64,000 bases of DNA from Lycocorax pyrrhopterus obiensis. Its lineage: Eukaryota; Chordata; Aves; Passeriformes; Paradisaeidae. Position numbers and translations under genes: made by a program. This document shows, one piece after another, positions 12,944 to 21,090 of this stretch (its first letter is position 1; the number at the start of each line of letters is the position of its first letter). The notes below the pieces were generated by a model that searched no databases, was not told the DNA's origin, and saw only the letters and a program-made list of their open reading frames with translations. The stretch lies in contig JACSVZ010000025.1 in assembly GCA_014706295.1 (NCBI GenBank), positions 1,987,786 through 2,051,785 of the forward strand, written 5' to 3'.

Positions 12944-15900
12944 TTGATGGGTGAAACTGCTCTTACGCAGCCATTGTTCCTGTGGTATGCACAGAATGGT
13001 TTAATATTGCTGGACCCACCCAGAACAGAAGGACAGCAGGGAGCACCCACAGAACACCCCAGCACAACTCGCCTCCCTCCAAAACGCTCCCCCAACGTAT
13101 GGGGAGCAATGTTCAGCCCAGCCTGGGGCTGTAGGAATCGTAGGATCCAATTATTGGTTGGATTTGGTTGGGGTTTTTTCCCTGCTTTCTCCCTAGAAGC
13201 CAACATTTCTGCAGAGGGGGGAAATGCAGACAGAAATGCTGAGATTCTGGAGCGCAGACAGATGGAAGGAAGCAAGCCCAGGGTCAGATGCAAGGGCTGC
13301 CCAGCTTTTAAAAATCAACTTGTAAAAACATCCCAGGCTGTCCCTTTCCCCCAGAGCACCATCTGTGAGCTCCCCCCTGGCTTGGGTGCCCAGGGGCTGC
13401 TGGCTGCCCTGCCAGCTCCTCCTGTGGTTTCAAGCCTGGGCCAAGAATTCCCTTGCAAAAATGTGGGAGGCAGCCAAGGGAAATGAGGGGCAAGCCAGGG
13501 GAGAGGGGGACACCTCGCCAGCCTGCCGGTGTGCCCGCCTGCCCTCCTGCCTTCCCGGCTCTCTGCCCACCCCTGTTCTCTTTGCCACATGATTTTTTCC
13601 CCCTTCTCTTTGCCTCTTTGCTGGATATTTGGGGCTGAACCACAAAAGCAGCAATCACCCCCGTTCAAGGCAGGGGAAACTGAGGCACACCCAGACTGCC
13701 CCCACCTCCCCAGAGGCACAGATGGAGTAAAACCCCATCCTGAGAGCATCCCAGAGCAGGAGTGCTACAGTCTGGGAGTCGCTCCAGTGGGAGCCAGCTC
13801 CCTTCTCGCTGCACATTTCATTCCGAAGCCCTGAAATGCAGCAGCTGTTGAATGTCCCGGCGTGAGGAGAGTGCACCAGCCAGAGGAATATTTACGGAGG
13901 CTGCCTGGTCCTCCAGCCCCCTGCCCCGAAGCGGATGCAGGCTCAGGGTCGCACTCAGAGGACAAATCCCAGAAGAAAAGCTGGCGGATGGCAGCATCAT
14001 GCAGGTCCCCCTTTGCAAAGATCCCTTTAATCCCACTCCAGTTGCCTTTGGGATGGGTTTAGGAGGGGCTGGCTTCTTTTGTCAAGGGATTAAGCGAATT
14101 TACCCACTCAAAATACCCTAAAGCAAGCCTAAGAGCCGGACATGAGGGGACCTGGGGCTCCAGGGTGGCTTTGGAGTTACCTCCAGTCGGTCTGGGTGTG
14201 GGAGAGCCGGCAGCAGGACCCCAGCAATGCCCCGTGCCCTGCACTCCAGCACCTGGCTGGTCTTAGAGGGAAGGGTTTGCAACAGCACTCCTAAAACCTC
14301 GTAAATCTGCCTGGAAAAAACACAGAAGTCAGCAAGGAATCCCAGCTTTTCCAGTCTGATCTGATTCTGCTGCGGTCCTCAGTCATTACCAGCCCCTGGA
14401 ATCAGGAACGGCAGATTCCTCACTTGCAAGAGGAGAAGGGAAAGGGGATCACAGCCATCGTGCTTATGGAGGAAAGCTTGGAAATGTGTCTCATCTGCAC
14501 CCAAGAGACTGGAGAAATCCCACCACAGGAATCCCGTTTGGCTGCCAACTGGCTGCGGATGCTGCAGCTGGGTTTTGGAACCGCCTGGTGCTTTAGGTGT
14601 CTTGGCAGCCAACGTTCCCGAGCCATGCAGAGCATCCTTGCAAGTGCAGCCCAGCTGCAGGTGCTCAGCCCTTCTGCACAGCAGCAGGATCAGCCCCGTC
14701 TCCTGCCTCAGCTCCCCCTACTCAAACCCCCACTCAATTCTGTGAGTGATGCTCACAGTCCCTTTGTTTTCAAGCACTTGGGATCCTCTGCAAGAAAAAT
14801 GCACAAACTCGTGTGTCCAGCCTGGAGCCTCGCTCCCTCCCCTGTACGAGGGCTCTGCCCGGTCACTGCAGGTTGAATCCTGCTCCAGCCCCACAGGATT
14901 TATTGCCCAGCACTGTCCTGCTGCTAATGCCTCCCCAAACACCCCATCCCTGCAATCATCAAGCCCAAACAATCATTAAATCCCCAAATTTCAGGTCTAG
15001 TTCTGCTCTCACTTAACCATTCCCTCCTGGTTTACATAAAAGCATTGATGAAGGTAGAATAAGGCTCTTATTATCTAAATTAGGGTACCAGCTGAGCTAT
15101 AAGGCTCAAATTGATTAGAAATAAATCATTAACAGCACTTTCCCACCAAGAGCATGGCATTGATTATAACTCACAACGCTTGAGTGCATCTTAGGGTGAC
15201 TCTTCTGTTCGAGCTGTTACAACTTATGCAAGAAAATAACTGGGAATACAAACAATGCTGGTGACCTTTAATAAATATTTGGTAATTAAAGTGTGGTTAC
15301 GGGAAGAAAAGTCATTATATAAATATGGTTTGTTCTGACTCAACATTTCGACTCCCTGGGCATCTCCCCTAGTCAGCTCTCTAAGATCTCACCAGCACTT
15401 GCCACTGCTTTTTTCAACCCACAAAAAAAGGTATTTAGGGAGAAGCACGATGGCTGTGCTGCTCCCTGCATTTTTGTTCCAGAGAACAAAAGACACAGAA
15501 ACACAGCAGGTGGCTTTTTGGTTGCTTTCAGCTGCTACACCAGAGCTGGTGGAAGTCTTCTGCCAAATATTTTAACATGCTATTGCTCTATTCATCCAAA
15601 ACAAGATCTTTAAAGGTTTCCTTCCCATCCCTGAGAGCTGATGCACAGATACTGCTCTTGGGGCCAAGGAAATGATGGTAAAATGGGAGCCAAGCAGGCA
15701 ACCCCGGAGCAGCCAAACCAGGGCAGGGTGCCAATGCTCCAGCCCCTTGGTTATGGGTTGGTGCCATTTCCTCTCCTGCTGCCTTCACAGATTTACCCAC
15801 AAGGTTGTTCCTTTTCCCCCAGCTCAGGCTGGGCATTATCAGGATTTCCCCCAGCCCAAATATATCACCTCATTTCCAGCAATTTAGACACCCTTGGGTG

Positions 15901-18112
15901 TTGCTTTAAAACCATCAGGCACTCAGCTGGGTGCAGAGGATTCCCTGTGCTATTTTTCCTGCCCTCCTGGGGAATCAGAGACCAACTTCACACTATGGGG
16001 AGAGTAATTCCCACCACCATTTACATGTCTATTGCTTAAAAATTCAGTTTGCTCCACTTCAAGCTCTTTTCTGAGTGCTGTGAGCACTCAGGGTATCTCC
16101 AACTGCATCTCCTCTCGCTCACTGGCCCTCTGCTATCTGCTCCTGCCAGCCTGCCTTGGCAGCAAAACCAAGCAAGGGGCAAAACCAGAGTGATGCTGAG
16201 CAGCTGAAATCAGCTGGAGCCCCAAAGTTTAGCATTTCCCAAGGTCCAGCCTGGCCTGAGCAGGGCTGGCATTGAAACACTGCTTTGTTAGCAGCAGAGA
16301 AGCCCCTAGGGGAAGGATAAAGTCGGTAGAAGTGGCAAAGCCAGGCTGCAAAGTGCAGCCCCTGGTTTCAGCTGCTCCCTGCTGAGCTCCGGCTTCAAGA
16401 ACTCTTCTCCCAGCCCCGAGCCCAAACAACCAGAGAATGAGCAACTTCAATGCACGCTTATCCCTTGCAAAGACCGCAGAGCATTTCCGAGGGTGCCAAC
16501 CTGAATTCGGACCCGAACCACCCATCCCTGCCAGGGTAGGGAGCTGGCTTTGCCAGAGGCATGAAAAATGACCGGGTGCTGATGAATGAGGCACATCAAC
16601 AGCCCTGGAGATGGATGTGGGGGCTGAGGCACCACGGTCTCTGCTCCTGGGGTCTCCCCAAAGCCTGGTCGGGGCAGGGTCTCCGCAAGGAGTGTTTAAG
16701 GAGGGTGAGAATTCCCGGCGCTGGTGGCTGAGGGAAAGAGCTGTTCATCCATCTGCTCAGCTGCTAACAGGTGGCTCAGGAGCGGGACTGCGCATTACTC
16801 AGCCCCTGGTTTATTTACTATCTGGCCCCGGCTCCCACCCGGAAGGGAGTTCAGCCCATTGCCGTGCAGCGCGGCTCTTTCCTTGTAGCAGGAAGGGCAT
16901 TAACCCGCTCTGTCCCCCGCCTTTGGGGACACCAGGCTGACGGGACATCACAGTGCCCGGTGTGTGCAGAGGCAGGCTCGCCGGGATGGATGCTGGGTCC
17001 GGCAAAGGGTCCCCAAACACGGACTGAACCCCAGAGATCAACACTGCAGCCTTTGCCCGGGGACTCACAGCCCCTACACGGCAAGGGAAGGTGGCGACCA
17101 AGGTCCCCCCGCTCCGCCCCTCGCTCACTCAGAGCTGTCCCTGGTGTCCCGGGGCTGGGGGGACCGGGAGGGCGAGGGGGCACCCGGCAGCGGGCAGGCA
17201 AGCGGCGGGACAGCAGGGGACGGAGAGGCAGCAGGGCTGGAGGAGGAGAGGCAACGGGGATGGGGACAGGAGACAGCGGGATGAAGGGGAAGAAGGGATG
17301 CATGTGTAGGAGGATGAAGGGATGAAGGCGACAGAGAGGCAGTGGGAACGCAGGAGTGGAGACGGGGGGAGGCGGAGAGGCGGCTGGGATGGGGACAGCA
17401 AGGGACGGAAGGATGGAGAGGCTGTGGGGACGAAAGAGGTGGAGACAGGACAGGCACAAGCTGGGACAGAAGGGTGCGGGCGGGGGGGACGGCAGGCACC
17501 GCCAGCCCTTACCTCCACGTCCTCCCCGTAGAACCGCACCATGGACGCGTCAGCCACCAGCAGCGTCTCCACGTACCGCGCCTGCGACACGAACCGCTTG
17601 GCCCTGGGCAGCGGCTCCGCGCTGCCGCTCCCGCTGCCGGCGGGACGCGCTCCCGGCGGGGCCGCCCGGCGCCGCAGCCGGTGCAGCCGCCTCCAGGGCG
17701 GCCCGGGCGCGGCGAGCCCGAGCGGCTGCAGCTCGTAGGCCGCCCCGTCGAGCAGGAAAGCGGCGCTGAGGCCGCCGCCGCCGCAGCTGCTGAGCACGGC
17801 GGGGGCGTCGGGGCTCCCCTCGACGGCGCCCGCGTAGAAGCAGCCCCGGCGCGGCGGCGGCGGCGGGCGGCGGCCCCCCAGGCGCTGGAGGCGGAGGCGG
17901 GGGGCCAGGAAGGCGCTGTCGGGGCGGAGGCGGAGGACGACGGCGCGGCCGAAGGCGGCCAGGCGCAGGGCCAGCTGCCCCGACGGCGCGGGCAGGCGGG
18001 CGGGCAGCACCGGCTGCGCGTCCCGCGGGGGCGGCGGCGGCAGCGCCCACGCGTGGCACAGCAGCAGCAGGTGGAGGGGGGCCCGGCCGCCCAGCAGCGC
18101 CCGCCGCCCCAT
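4828..18112 (-). CDS. ADAMTS8: ADAMTS8, secreted metalloprotease with thrombospondin repeats (whole coding span, nine exons)
   Basis: Joining 18112-17513, 10204-9965, 9712-9580, 8720-8553, 8349-8051, 7948-7765, 7451-7279, 7161-6986 and 5560-4828 gives 2706 nt, or 901 residues plus a stop, with no frame break. The ATG at 18112 has a good context (G at -3 and +4) and opens a leucine-rich signal peptide. Domains seen: prodomain to the furin site RAKR (170-173); catalytic domain with [12 protein letters not shown] (His322, Glu323, His326, His332) and Met-turn VMA (351); disintegrin-like domain (about 382-480); central TSP1 (484-540); cysteine-rich and spacer regions (about 542-790); TSP1 repeats at about 793-845 and 848-901. 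The family is known to act outside the cell on proteoglycan matrix. Identity to ADAMTS8 rests on recalled human features such as the [11 protein letters not shown] and LLVADASM segments and on ADAMTS15 lying alongside. The last TSP1 repeat is absent from human ADAMTS8. Confidence 0.95.
5561..6985 (-). other. ADAMTS8 intron 8
   Basis: This intron of 1425 nt has GTGAGG and AG ends. It contains a small GATATA/GATGTA simple repeat at about 5912-5945. I see no other element in it. Confidence 0.85.
5912..5945. repeat. Short (GATATA/GATGTA)n repeat
   Basis: About 34 nt of hexamer-like units (tagatg, tagata, tacaga) lie within ADAMTS8 intron 8. The copies are imperfect. Confidence 0.6.
6986..7161 (-). 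CDS. ADAMTS8: ADAMTS8 exon 8 (cysteine-rich domain, second part)
   Basis: The exon has 176 nt between a TTTCCCAG acceptor and a GTGAGG donor, ending after two bases of a lysine codon. It encodes [15 protein letters not shown] through [10 protein letters not shown], with the KCGVCGG core of the cysteine-rich domain. ADAMTS15 exon 7 has the same length and phase. Confidence 0.94.
7162..7278 (-). other. ADAMTS8 intron 7, 117 nt, stop-free and a multiple of three
   Basis: The intron begins GTAAGA and ends TTTCCCAG. It is phase 0, is exactly 39 codons long and has no stop in the gene frame. Retention would therefore insert 39 residues between FEAK and VIDG without truncation. Confidence 0.85.
7223..7279. 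repeat. 30 bp tandem duplication across the exon 7 donor of ADAMTS8
   Basis: Two near-identical 30 nt units lie at about 7253-7279 and 7223-7249. Each carries the same GTAAGATCCC donor on the minus strand. The copy boundary lies at the exon-intron junction. Confidence 0.9.
7279..7451 (-). CDS. ADAMTS8: ADAMTS8 exon 7 (cysteine-rich domain, first part)
   Basis: The exon has 173 nt between a TTTCAG acceptor and a GTAAGA donor, phase 0 at its end. It encodes [12 protein letters not shown] through SEFKVFEAK, including the [16 protein letters not shown] stretch. The donor region is part of a 30 bp tandem duplication, so a second identical donor lies 30 nt downstream. Confidence 0.93.
7452..7764 (-). 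other. ADAMTS8 intron 6
   Basis: This intron of 313 nt has GTAAGG and TTTCAG ends. I see nothing else in it. Confidence 0.85.
7765..7948 (-). CDS. ADAMTS8: ADAMTS8 exon 6 (central TSP1 repeat)
   Basis: The exon has 184 nt. It encodes the central thrombospondin type 1 repeat with [17 protein letters not shown] and six cysteines, followed by ECPLDG at the exon edge. The donor is GTAAGG. Tryptophans of the WxxW type are typical of this domain and can be C-mannosylated in the family; that modification is inferred here. Confidence 0.94.
7949..8050 (-). other. ADAMTS8 intron 5, 102 nt, stop-free and a multiple of three
   Basis: The intron begins GTAATG and ends CTCTTGCAG. It is phase 0 and 34 codons long, with no stop in the gene frame. 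Retention would add 34 glycine-rich residues between the disintegrin-like domain and the central TSP1 repeat. Confidence 0.85.
8051..8349 (-). CDS. ADAMTS8: ADAMTS8 exon 5 (disintegrin-like domain)
   Basis: The exon has 299 nt and ends in phase 0 at GTAATG. It encodes the cysteine-rich disintegrin-like domain, from DCLLDAP through the [16 protein letters not shown] segment. The donor is followed by a short intron (7949-8050) that stays open in the same frame. Confidence 0.93.
8553..8720 (-). CDS. ADAMTS8: ADAMTS8 exon 4 (second half of zinc site and Met-turn)
   Basis: The exon has 168 nt between a CCCCAG acceptor and a GTGAGG donor. It begins with [10 protein letters not shown], which supplies His326, His332 and the following Asp, and contains the VMA Met-turn at residue 351. 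It ends in FLDGGHG, just before the disintegrin-like domain. The paralogous ADAMTS15 exon 3 is also 168 nt. Confidence 0.94.
8935..9096 (-). mobile_element. CR1 LINE fragment in ADAMTS8 intron 3
   Basis: The sequence matches the well-known 3' portion of avian CR1, read on the minus strand (GGTTTGGGATGGAAGG and the CAGGGACACCTTCC segment on the plus strand). It lacks the 5' part, as is usual for truncated CR1 copies. Confidence 0.85.
9171..9378 (-). mobile_element. CR1 LINE fragment in ADAMTS8 intron 3 (second)
   Basis: On the plus strand it starts with the terminal AATCATAGAATCATTACGG words, then the CAAGTCCAACC, CTCCAGGGATGGGGACTCC and TGAAGAAATTCTTCCTGA segments characteristic of CR1 3' ends. 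It is therefore a minus-strand element. It appears to belong to a different CR1 subfamily from its neighbour at 8935. Confidence 0.9.
9580..9712 (-). CDS. ADAMTS8: ADAMTS8 exon 3 (zinc-binding helix)
   Basis: The exon has 133 nt and ends after the first base of a glycine codon, at a GTAACG donor. It encodes [12 protein letters not shown] through HELG, including the first half of the zinc site (His322, Glu323). ADAMTS15 exon 2 has the same length and phase. Confidence 0.94.
9965..10204 (-). CDS. ADAMTS8: ADAMTS8 exon 2 (catalytic domain)
   Basis: The exon has 240 nt, 80 codons, phase 0 at both ends. The acceptor is a CCCCCACAG and the donor is GTCAGC. It encodes the N-terminal half of the reprolysin-type catalytic domain, from [18 protein letters not shown] to [15 protein letters not shown]15 carries the same protein segment fused to its first exon. 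Confidence 0.94.
12895..12944. repeat. (ATT)n microsatellite
   Basis: There are about 16 near-perfect TTA/ATT trinucleotides in ADAMTS8 intron 1. The length makes it likely to be polymorphic. Confidence 0.95.
15020..15430. promoter_or_regulatory. Possible enhancer in ADAMTS8 intron 1 (AP-1 and RUNX motifs)
   Basis: This is an AT-rich, repeat-free block in a GC-rich neighbourhood. It has TGTGGTT (15292-15298, RUNX type), TGACTCA (15336-15342, perfect AP-1), forkhead-like AAACAATG and GTTTGTTC words, and several TAAAT/TTAATT words. The motifs are seen; conservation and activity are inferred. Confidence 0.3.
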
Positions 18113-18180
18113 CCCGGCACGGCCCCGCACCCCCCGGGCTCTCCCCCGCAGCCTCCGCGCCGGCCGCCGAGCCCGCTGTA
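17080..18180. promoter_or_regulatory. CpG-rich island over ADAMTS8 promoter and exon 1
   Basis: This stretch is dense in CG dinucleotides and GC-rich, above all from 17470 to 18175, and covers the first exon and immediate promoter. Its extent was judged by eye. The part inside intron 1 (about 17196-17460) is a degenerate purine-rich repeat. Confidence 0.65.
17513..18112 (-). CDS. ADAMTS8: ADAMTS8 exon 1 (signal peptide, prodomain, start of catalytic domain)
   Basis: The exon has 600 nt (200 codons) and ends in phase 0 at a GTAAGG donor. It is very GC-rich, with proline- and arginine-rich codon runs, yet stays open from the ATG to the donor. The signal peptide is followed by a prodomain, the furin motif RAKR at residues 170-173, and the first 27 residues of the mature protease. 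An in-frame GTG six codons upstream is not a start; the first ATG is at 18112-18110. Confidence 0.93.
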
Positions 18181-18186
18181 TTTATA
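18179..18186 (-). promoter_or_regulatory. ADAMTS8: TATA box of ADAMTS8
   Basis: The minus strand reads TATAAATA here, 67-74 nt upstream of the ATG at 18112, inside an otherwise GC-rich stretch. A start of transcription about 30 nt downstream (near 18150) would leave a 5'UTR of about 40 nt. The motif is seen; the start site is inferred. Confidence 0.7.
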
Positions 18187-18286
18187 CTTTCTCCCCCCGG
18201 CTTTGACATAAGAGGTTTATTTTTGATCTCTCGCTGTTCTCCCCACTCCCCTCCCCTGCCAGCCGGAGCCTGGGGGAGGAGGAGAA

Positions 18287-18506
18287 GTGAAAGAGAGAGA
18301 GAGAGAGAGTAAAAAAAAAAAAAACAAAAAAAACGCAAAAAAAAAAAAAGAAAGGAAAAAAAACACGACCAAAAAAAATCCAACCCCCTCCCCCCCAAAA
18401 AAAAACCCAGGGGGGAAAAAAAAAAGACGGAAAAGCAGAGAAGAAAAAAAAAAAAACAAAAGAGGGAAAAAAGAAAAGAAAAAGAAAAAAAAACCCCAAA
18501 ACCCCA
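18287..18506. repeat. (GA)n and A-rich polypurine tract upstream of ADAMTS8
   Basis: About nine GA dinucleotides (18291-18308) are followed by nearly 200 nt of A runs broken by single C or G bases. The tract lies about 100-320 nt upstream of the ADAMTS8 TATA box. On the ADAMTS8 sense strand it is a T/C tract. Such tracts can exclude nucleosomes or form triplex DNA; that effect is inferred. Confidence 0.85.
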
Positions 18507-21076
18507 ACCCACTTTTGGATACGATTTGAGGCCAATCAGGCGCCGGCAGCCCCGCCTGCCTCCAAGTGTCAACTCCAGCCTGTTGCTCTCCCAGTATTAA
18601 CCCCTTCTTCAGCCCCAGCGCTGCCCGCACGGGTCTGGTCCTACCCAGGCTCTGGGGGTCCTGCCCCTGGGAGAGGGGCTGGCACACTTTCCCCTCCACC
18701 GCCATGGAAGGATTTACTCCAGAGGGCTGATTCTCAGCATCCCTTCCCAGCTGGAAAGCAGCCGGCCCATGCCAGCTGGAGAGCATCTCGTTTCAGAAGG
18801 TGCCTCGGGAGGTTCCCATGTCCTTCCCTCAGCCAGGGACTGAGAGGGCTTTGGGCCCCAGGGAAAACTCCAACAGGACACACGTACAAGGAGTTTCCAT
18901 GCTCTGAACCAACAGCTGGATCCACATGGGGTTTCCTCCAGCTGGAATAAGACAACGGGCTAAATCAGACTTGTGGAAAATACCTATGAGAATAATACAA
19001 TGCATCCAGCTCCTCCTGTTGCTCTTTTTTTTGTTTGTTTCTCTGTGTGTGTTGTGTGACTTCATTTACAAACCCTTCATTCACTCCATTCCAGACTGAA
19101 TTTGAATTCCCAACTGAATTCCCTTGCAGTGAGGGAAAATCCTACAGCAATATAAAAGTCTCAGGCTGTAAATCCAGGTAGCTGCTGTGTGCTCAGCGTG
19201 GCAAACACCAGGAGATGGGCAGAAACATTCTGTCCCTGGCTGGGAACCCACTCAGAAACAGGGAACAACCAGCTGTCACGGAGAAAGGGAAATCACTACG
19301 TATATATTACTCCTTCTTTCCTCTTAAGCCCTCCTTCTCCATTAGTTCATGAAATTCCTGGCCTCTGGAGCGTCCTTTGTGCAGCACTGGAACATCCTGC
19401 TCCATGCCCTGATTTTCTAAACCCTCTACAGGGAGTAGCACTCGCTCAGGACTTGGGCTGTGCTCCTGTAACCTCGCTGTGAGTGCCGGCCCAAGGACCA
19501 GCTCCTCCACACTGAGGGGTTTTTTCCCCTCAGCCTCATCTTAAAAAGAACTAAACGAGCAAAGCAGCGTTTGGCACCTCAGGATTCCTGGGAAAGCAGA
19601 GTCCGGCCAGTGCTGAGTAACGAGGCGCGGGGTGCAAGGCTGCTCTCCCTTTACTCCGGGGTGTATTTACATCTCCCTCTCTGTTATTATCTCCACTTAA
19701 AAGCCACATCCTCACCTACACAGCAAACATACAGCAGCTGCCCTGGGGCCAAGGCTCTGCTTGCTCCTTTTTCAAGTGTGGGGTTTGCGACCGTAGCAGA
19801 GGAGGAAATAATGATTAAAAATAATTCTGGATGCTTGTGGTGGACGGTGATACAGATGTGGAAGGGGACACTTCCAATCCAGATGTTGGGTGGCCAGAAA
19901 GCTGCAGGGAGGGAGGAAAGCAAGCCCAGGTACAGTGTAGTTTGGTGTGGGCCATGTCTCCATATCTAATGTGGTCCTTCAACACCCAGAGCCTTGGTGG
20001 GTGTCCTCAGCAGCCCCCTCCTCTCCTGGCAGGGAGCTCAGGCTGCAGCTGGAGCTGCTTCTTTCCGCTGGCTTGGGTGGGTTTTCCTCCCTCTGCAGCT
20101 TCGCGGGGCTGGGGACGGTTTGTGTTTCAATACCAGCAGGAAAGTGCAGAGCCAGGACGGGAAGCCAAAAGTGAGCCCTGACTCTGCCTCCTCCAACCCA
20201 AACCCCGCGGAAGGTGCCAACACCTCCCCGGGCTTTGCCTTCCTGCCGGAGGGCAGGCAGGGAGGTGGTGCCCCTGCTCTGCACTAGGACAGGTGAGGCT
20301 GCAGGCGGCAGGATGTAATTTATTCCCGGCTTTCCGCTCCCGGAGCTGCATCTTTGATCTGGGAGGACGTGCTTGCATCTTAGCTTGGAGGCACCGCTGG
20401 TTTTCATTAGCGGCTCGCTCTGCAAACAGTAGCTGGAATTCCTCGTAGCCTCGCCGGGCTCGTTACAAACCAGCCCAAAGACGCGCTGGGGAATAACAAA
20501 ACCTCACCTGGCTGCCCCTCCGCATCTCCTCCCAGCGAAGGATGAAGCACCTTGAGACTTTTTTGGGGGTTCTTGCTTCTTAACCCCTCGCAGGATGCGC
20601 CGTCACCAAACCTCGCCCTCCGCTCTCATTTCCAGGGGCTGCCTGAGCATGTGAAAGCCATTAACTCCCGAGTCACTGCGATTTAGAGACCCTTTTGATC
20701 AAACAGCCTGGAAACGTCTGCCCCGCTCCCCTCTGCGTGTCCCCAGCCCTGCAGAGCCAGGCAGCGGGCAGGGCCCTCCTGGCCCCTTCCCGAGGGGCTG
20801 CTCCTGCCCAGCTCCCAGCTCCCGAGGGGTTTCTGGCTGCCAGGATGAGCCCCCACGTTGCGTTTGCTGTTCCTGCTCTGCAGCAGCAGGATCGCCCCTT
20901 TTCGGGGGAGTCTGGGGTGCTTTGCTGTCCCCTCCTTGCTTTGCAAGCGGGTTCACATCCAAATTCGCAGCTCCAGGCTGAGTTTTAGTTATTCCCTTCT
21001 GCTCTCAGCCCGGAGAAAACACTTGGGACAATTATTTGAGCTGCTAAAGAAGCAGCTCCACTCCCCCAAAATGAGG

Positions 21077-21090
21077 CCGCTAGATGTCAG
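21077..21090 (+). promoter_or_regulatory. CTCF-like motif between the two genes
   Basis: The sequence CCGCTAGATGTCAG fits the CTCF core (CCxCTAGATGGCAG type) except for one T in the GGC triplet. An insulator between two divergently transcribed genes would make sense, but a single imperfect motif is weak evidence. Confidence 0.25.

Larger units (their letters stand above)
10205..17512 (-). other. ADAMTS8 intron 1
   Basis: This 7.3 kb intron separates the prodomain exon from the catalytic exons. It holds an (ATT)n microsatellite at about 12895-12944, an AT-rich unique stretch at 15020-15430 that may be an enhancer, and a purine-rich degenerate repeat near exon 1. No transposon or nested gene was recognised. 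Confidence 0.8.

Noticed and set aside
18110..18130. A start of ADAMTS8 six codons upstream of 18112
   Set aside because: The codon at 18130-18128 is GTG, not ATG. The ATG at 18112 has a strong context and directly opens the signal peptide.
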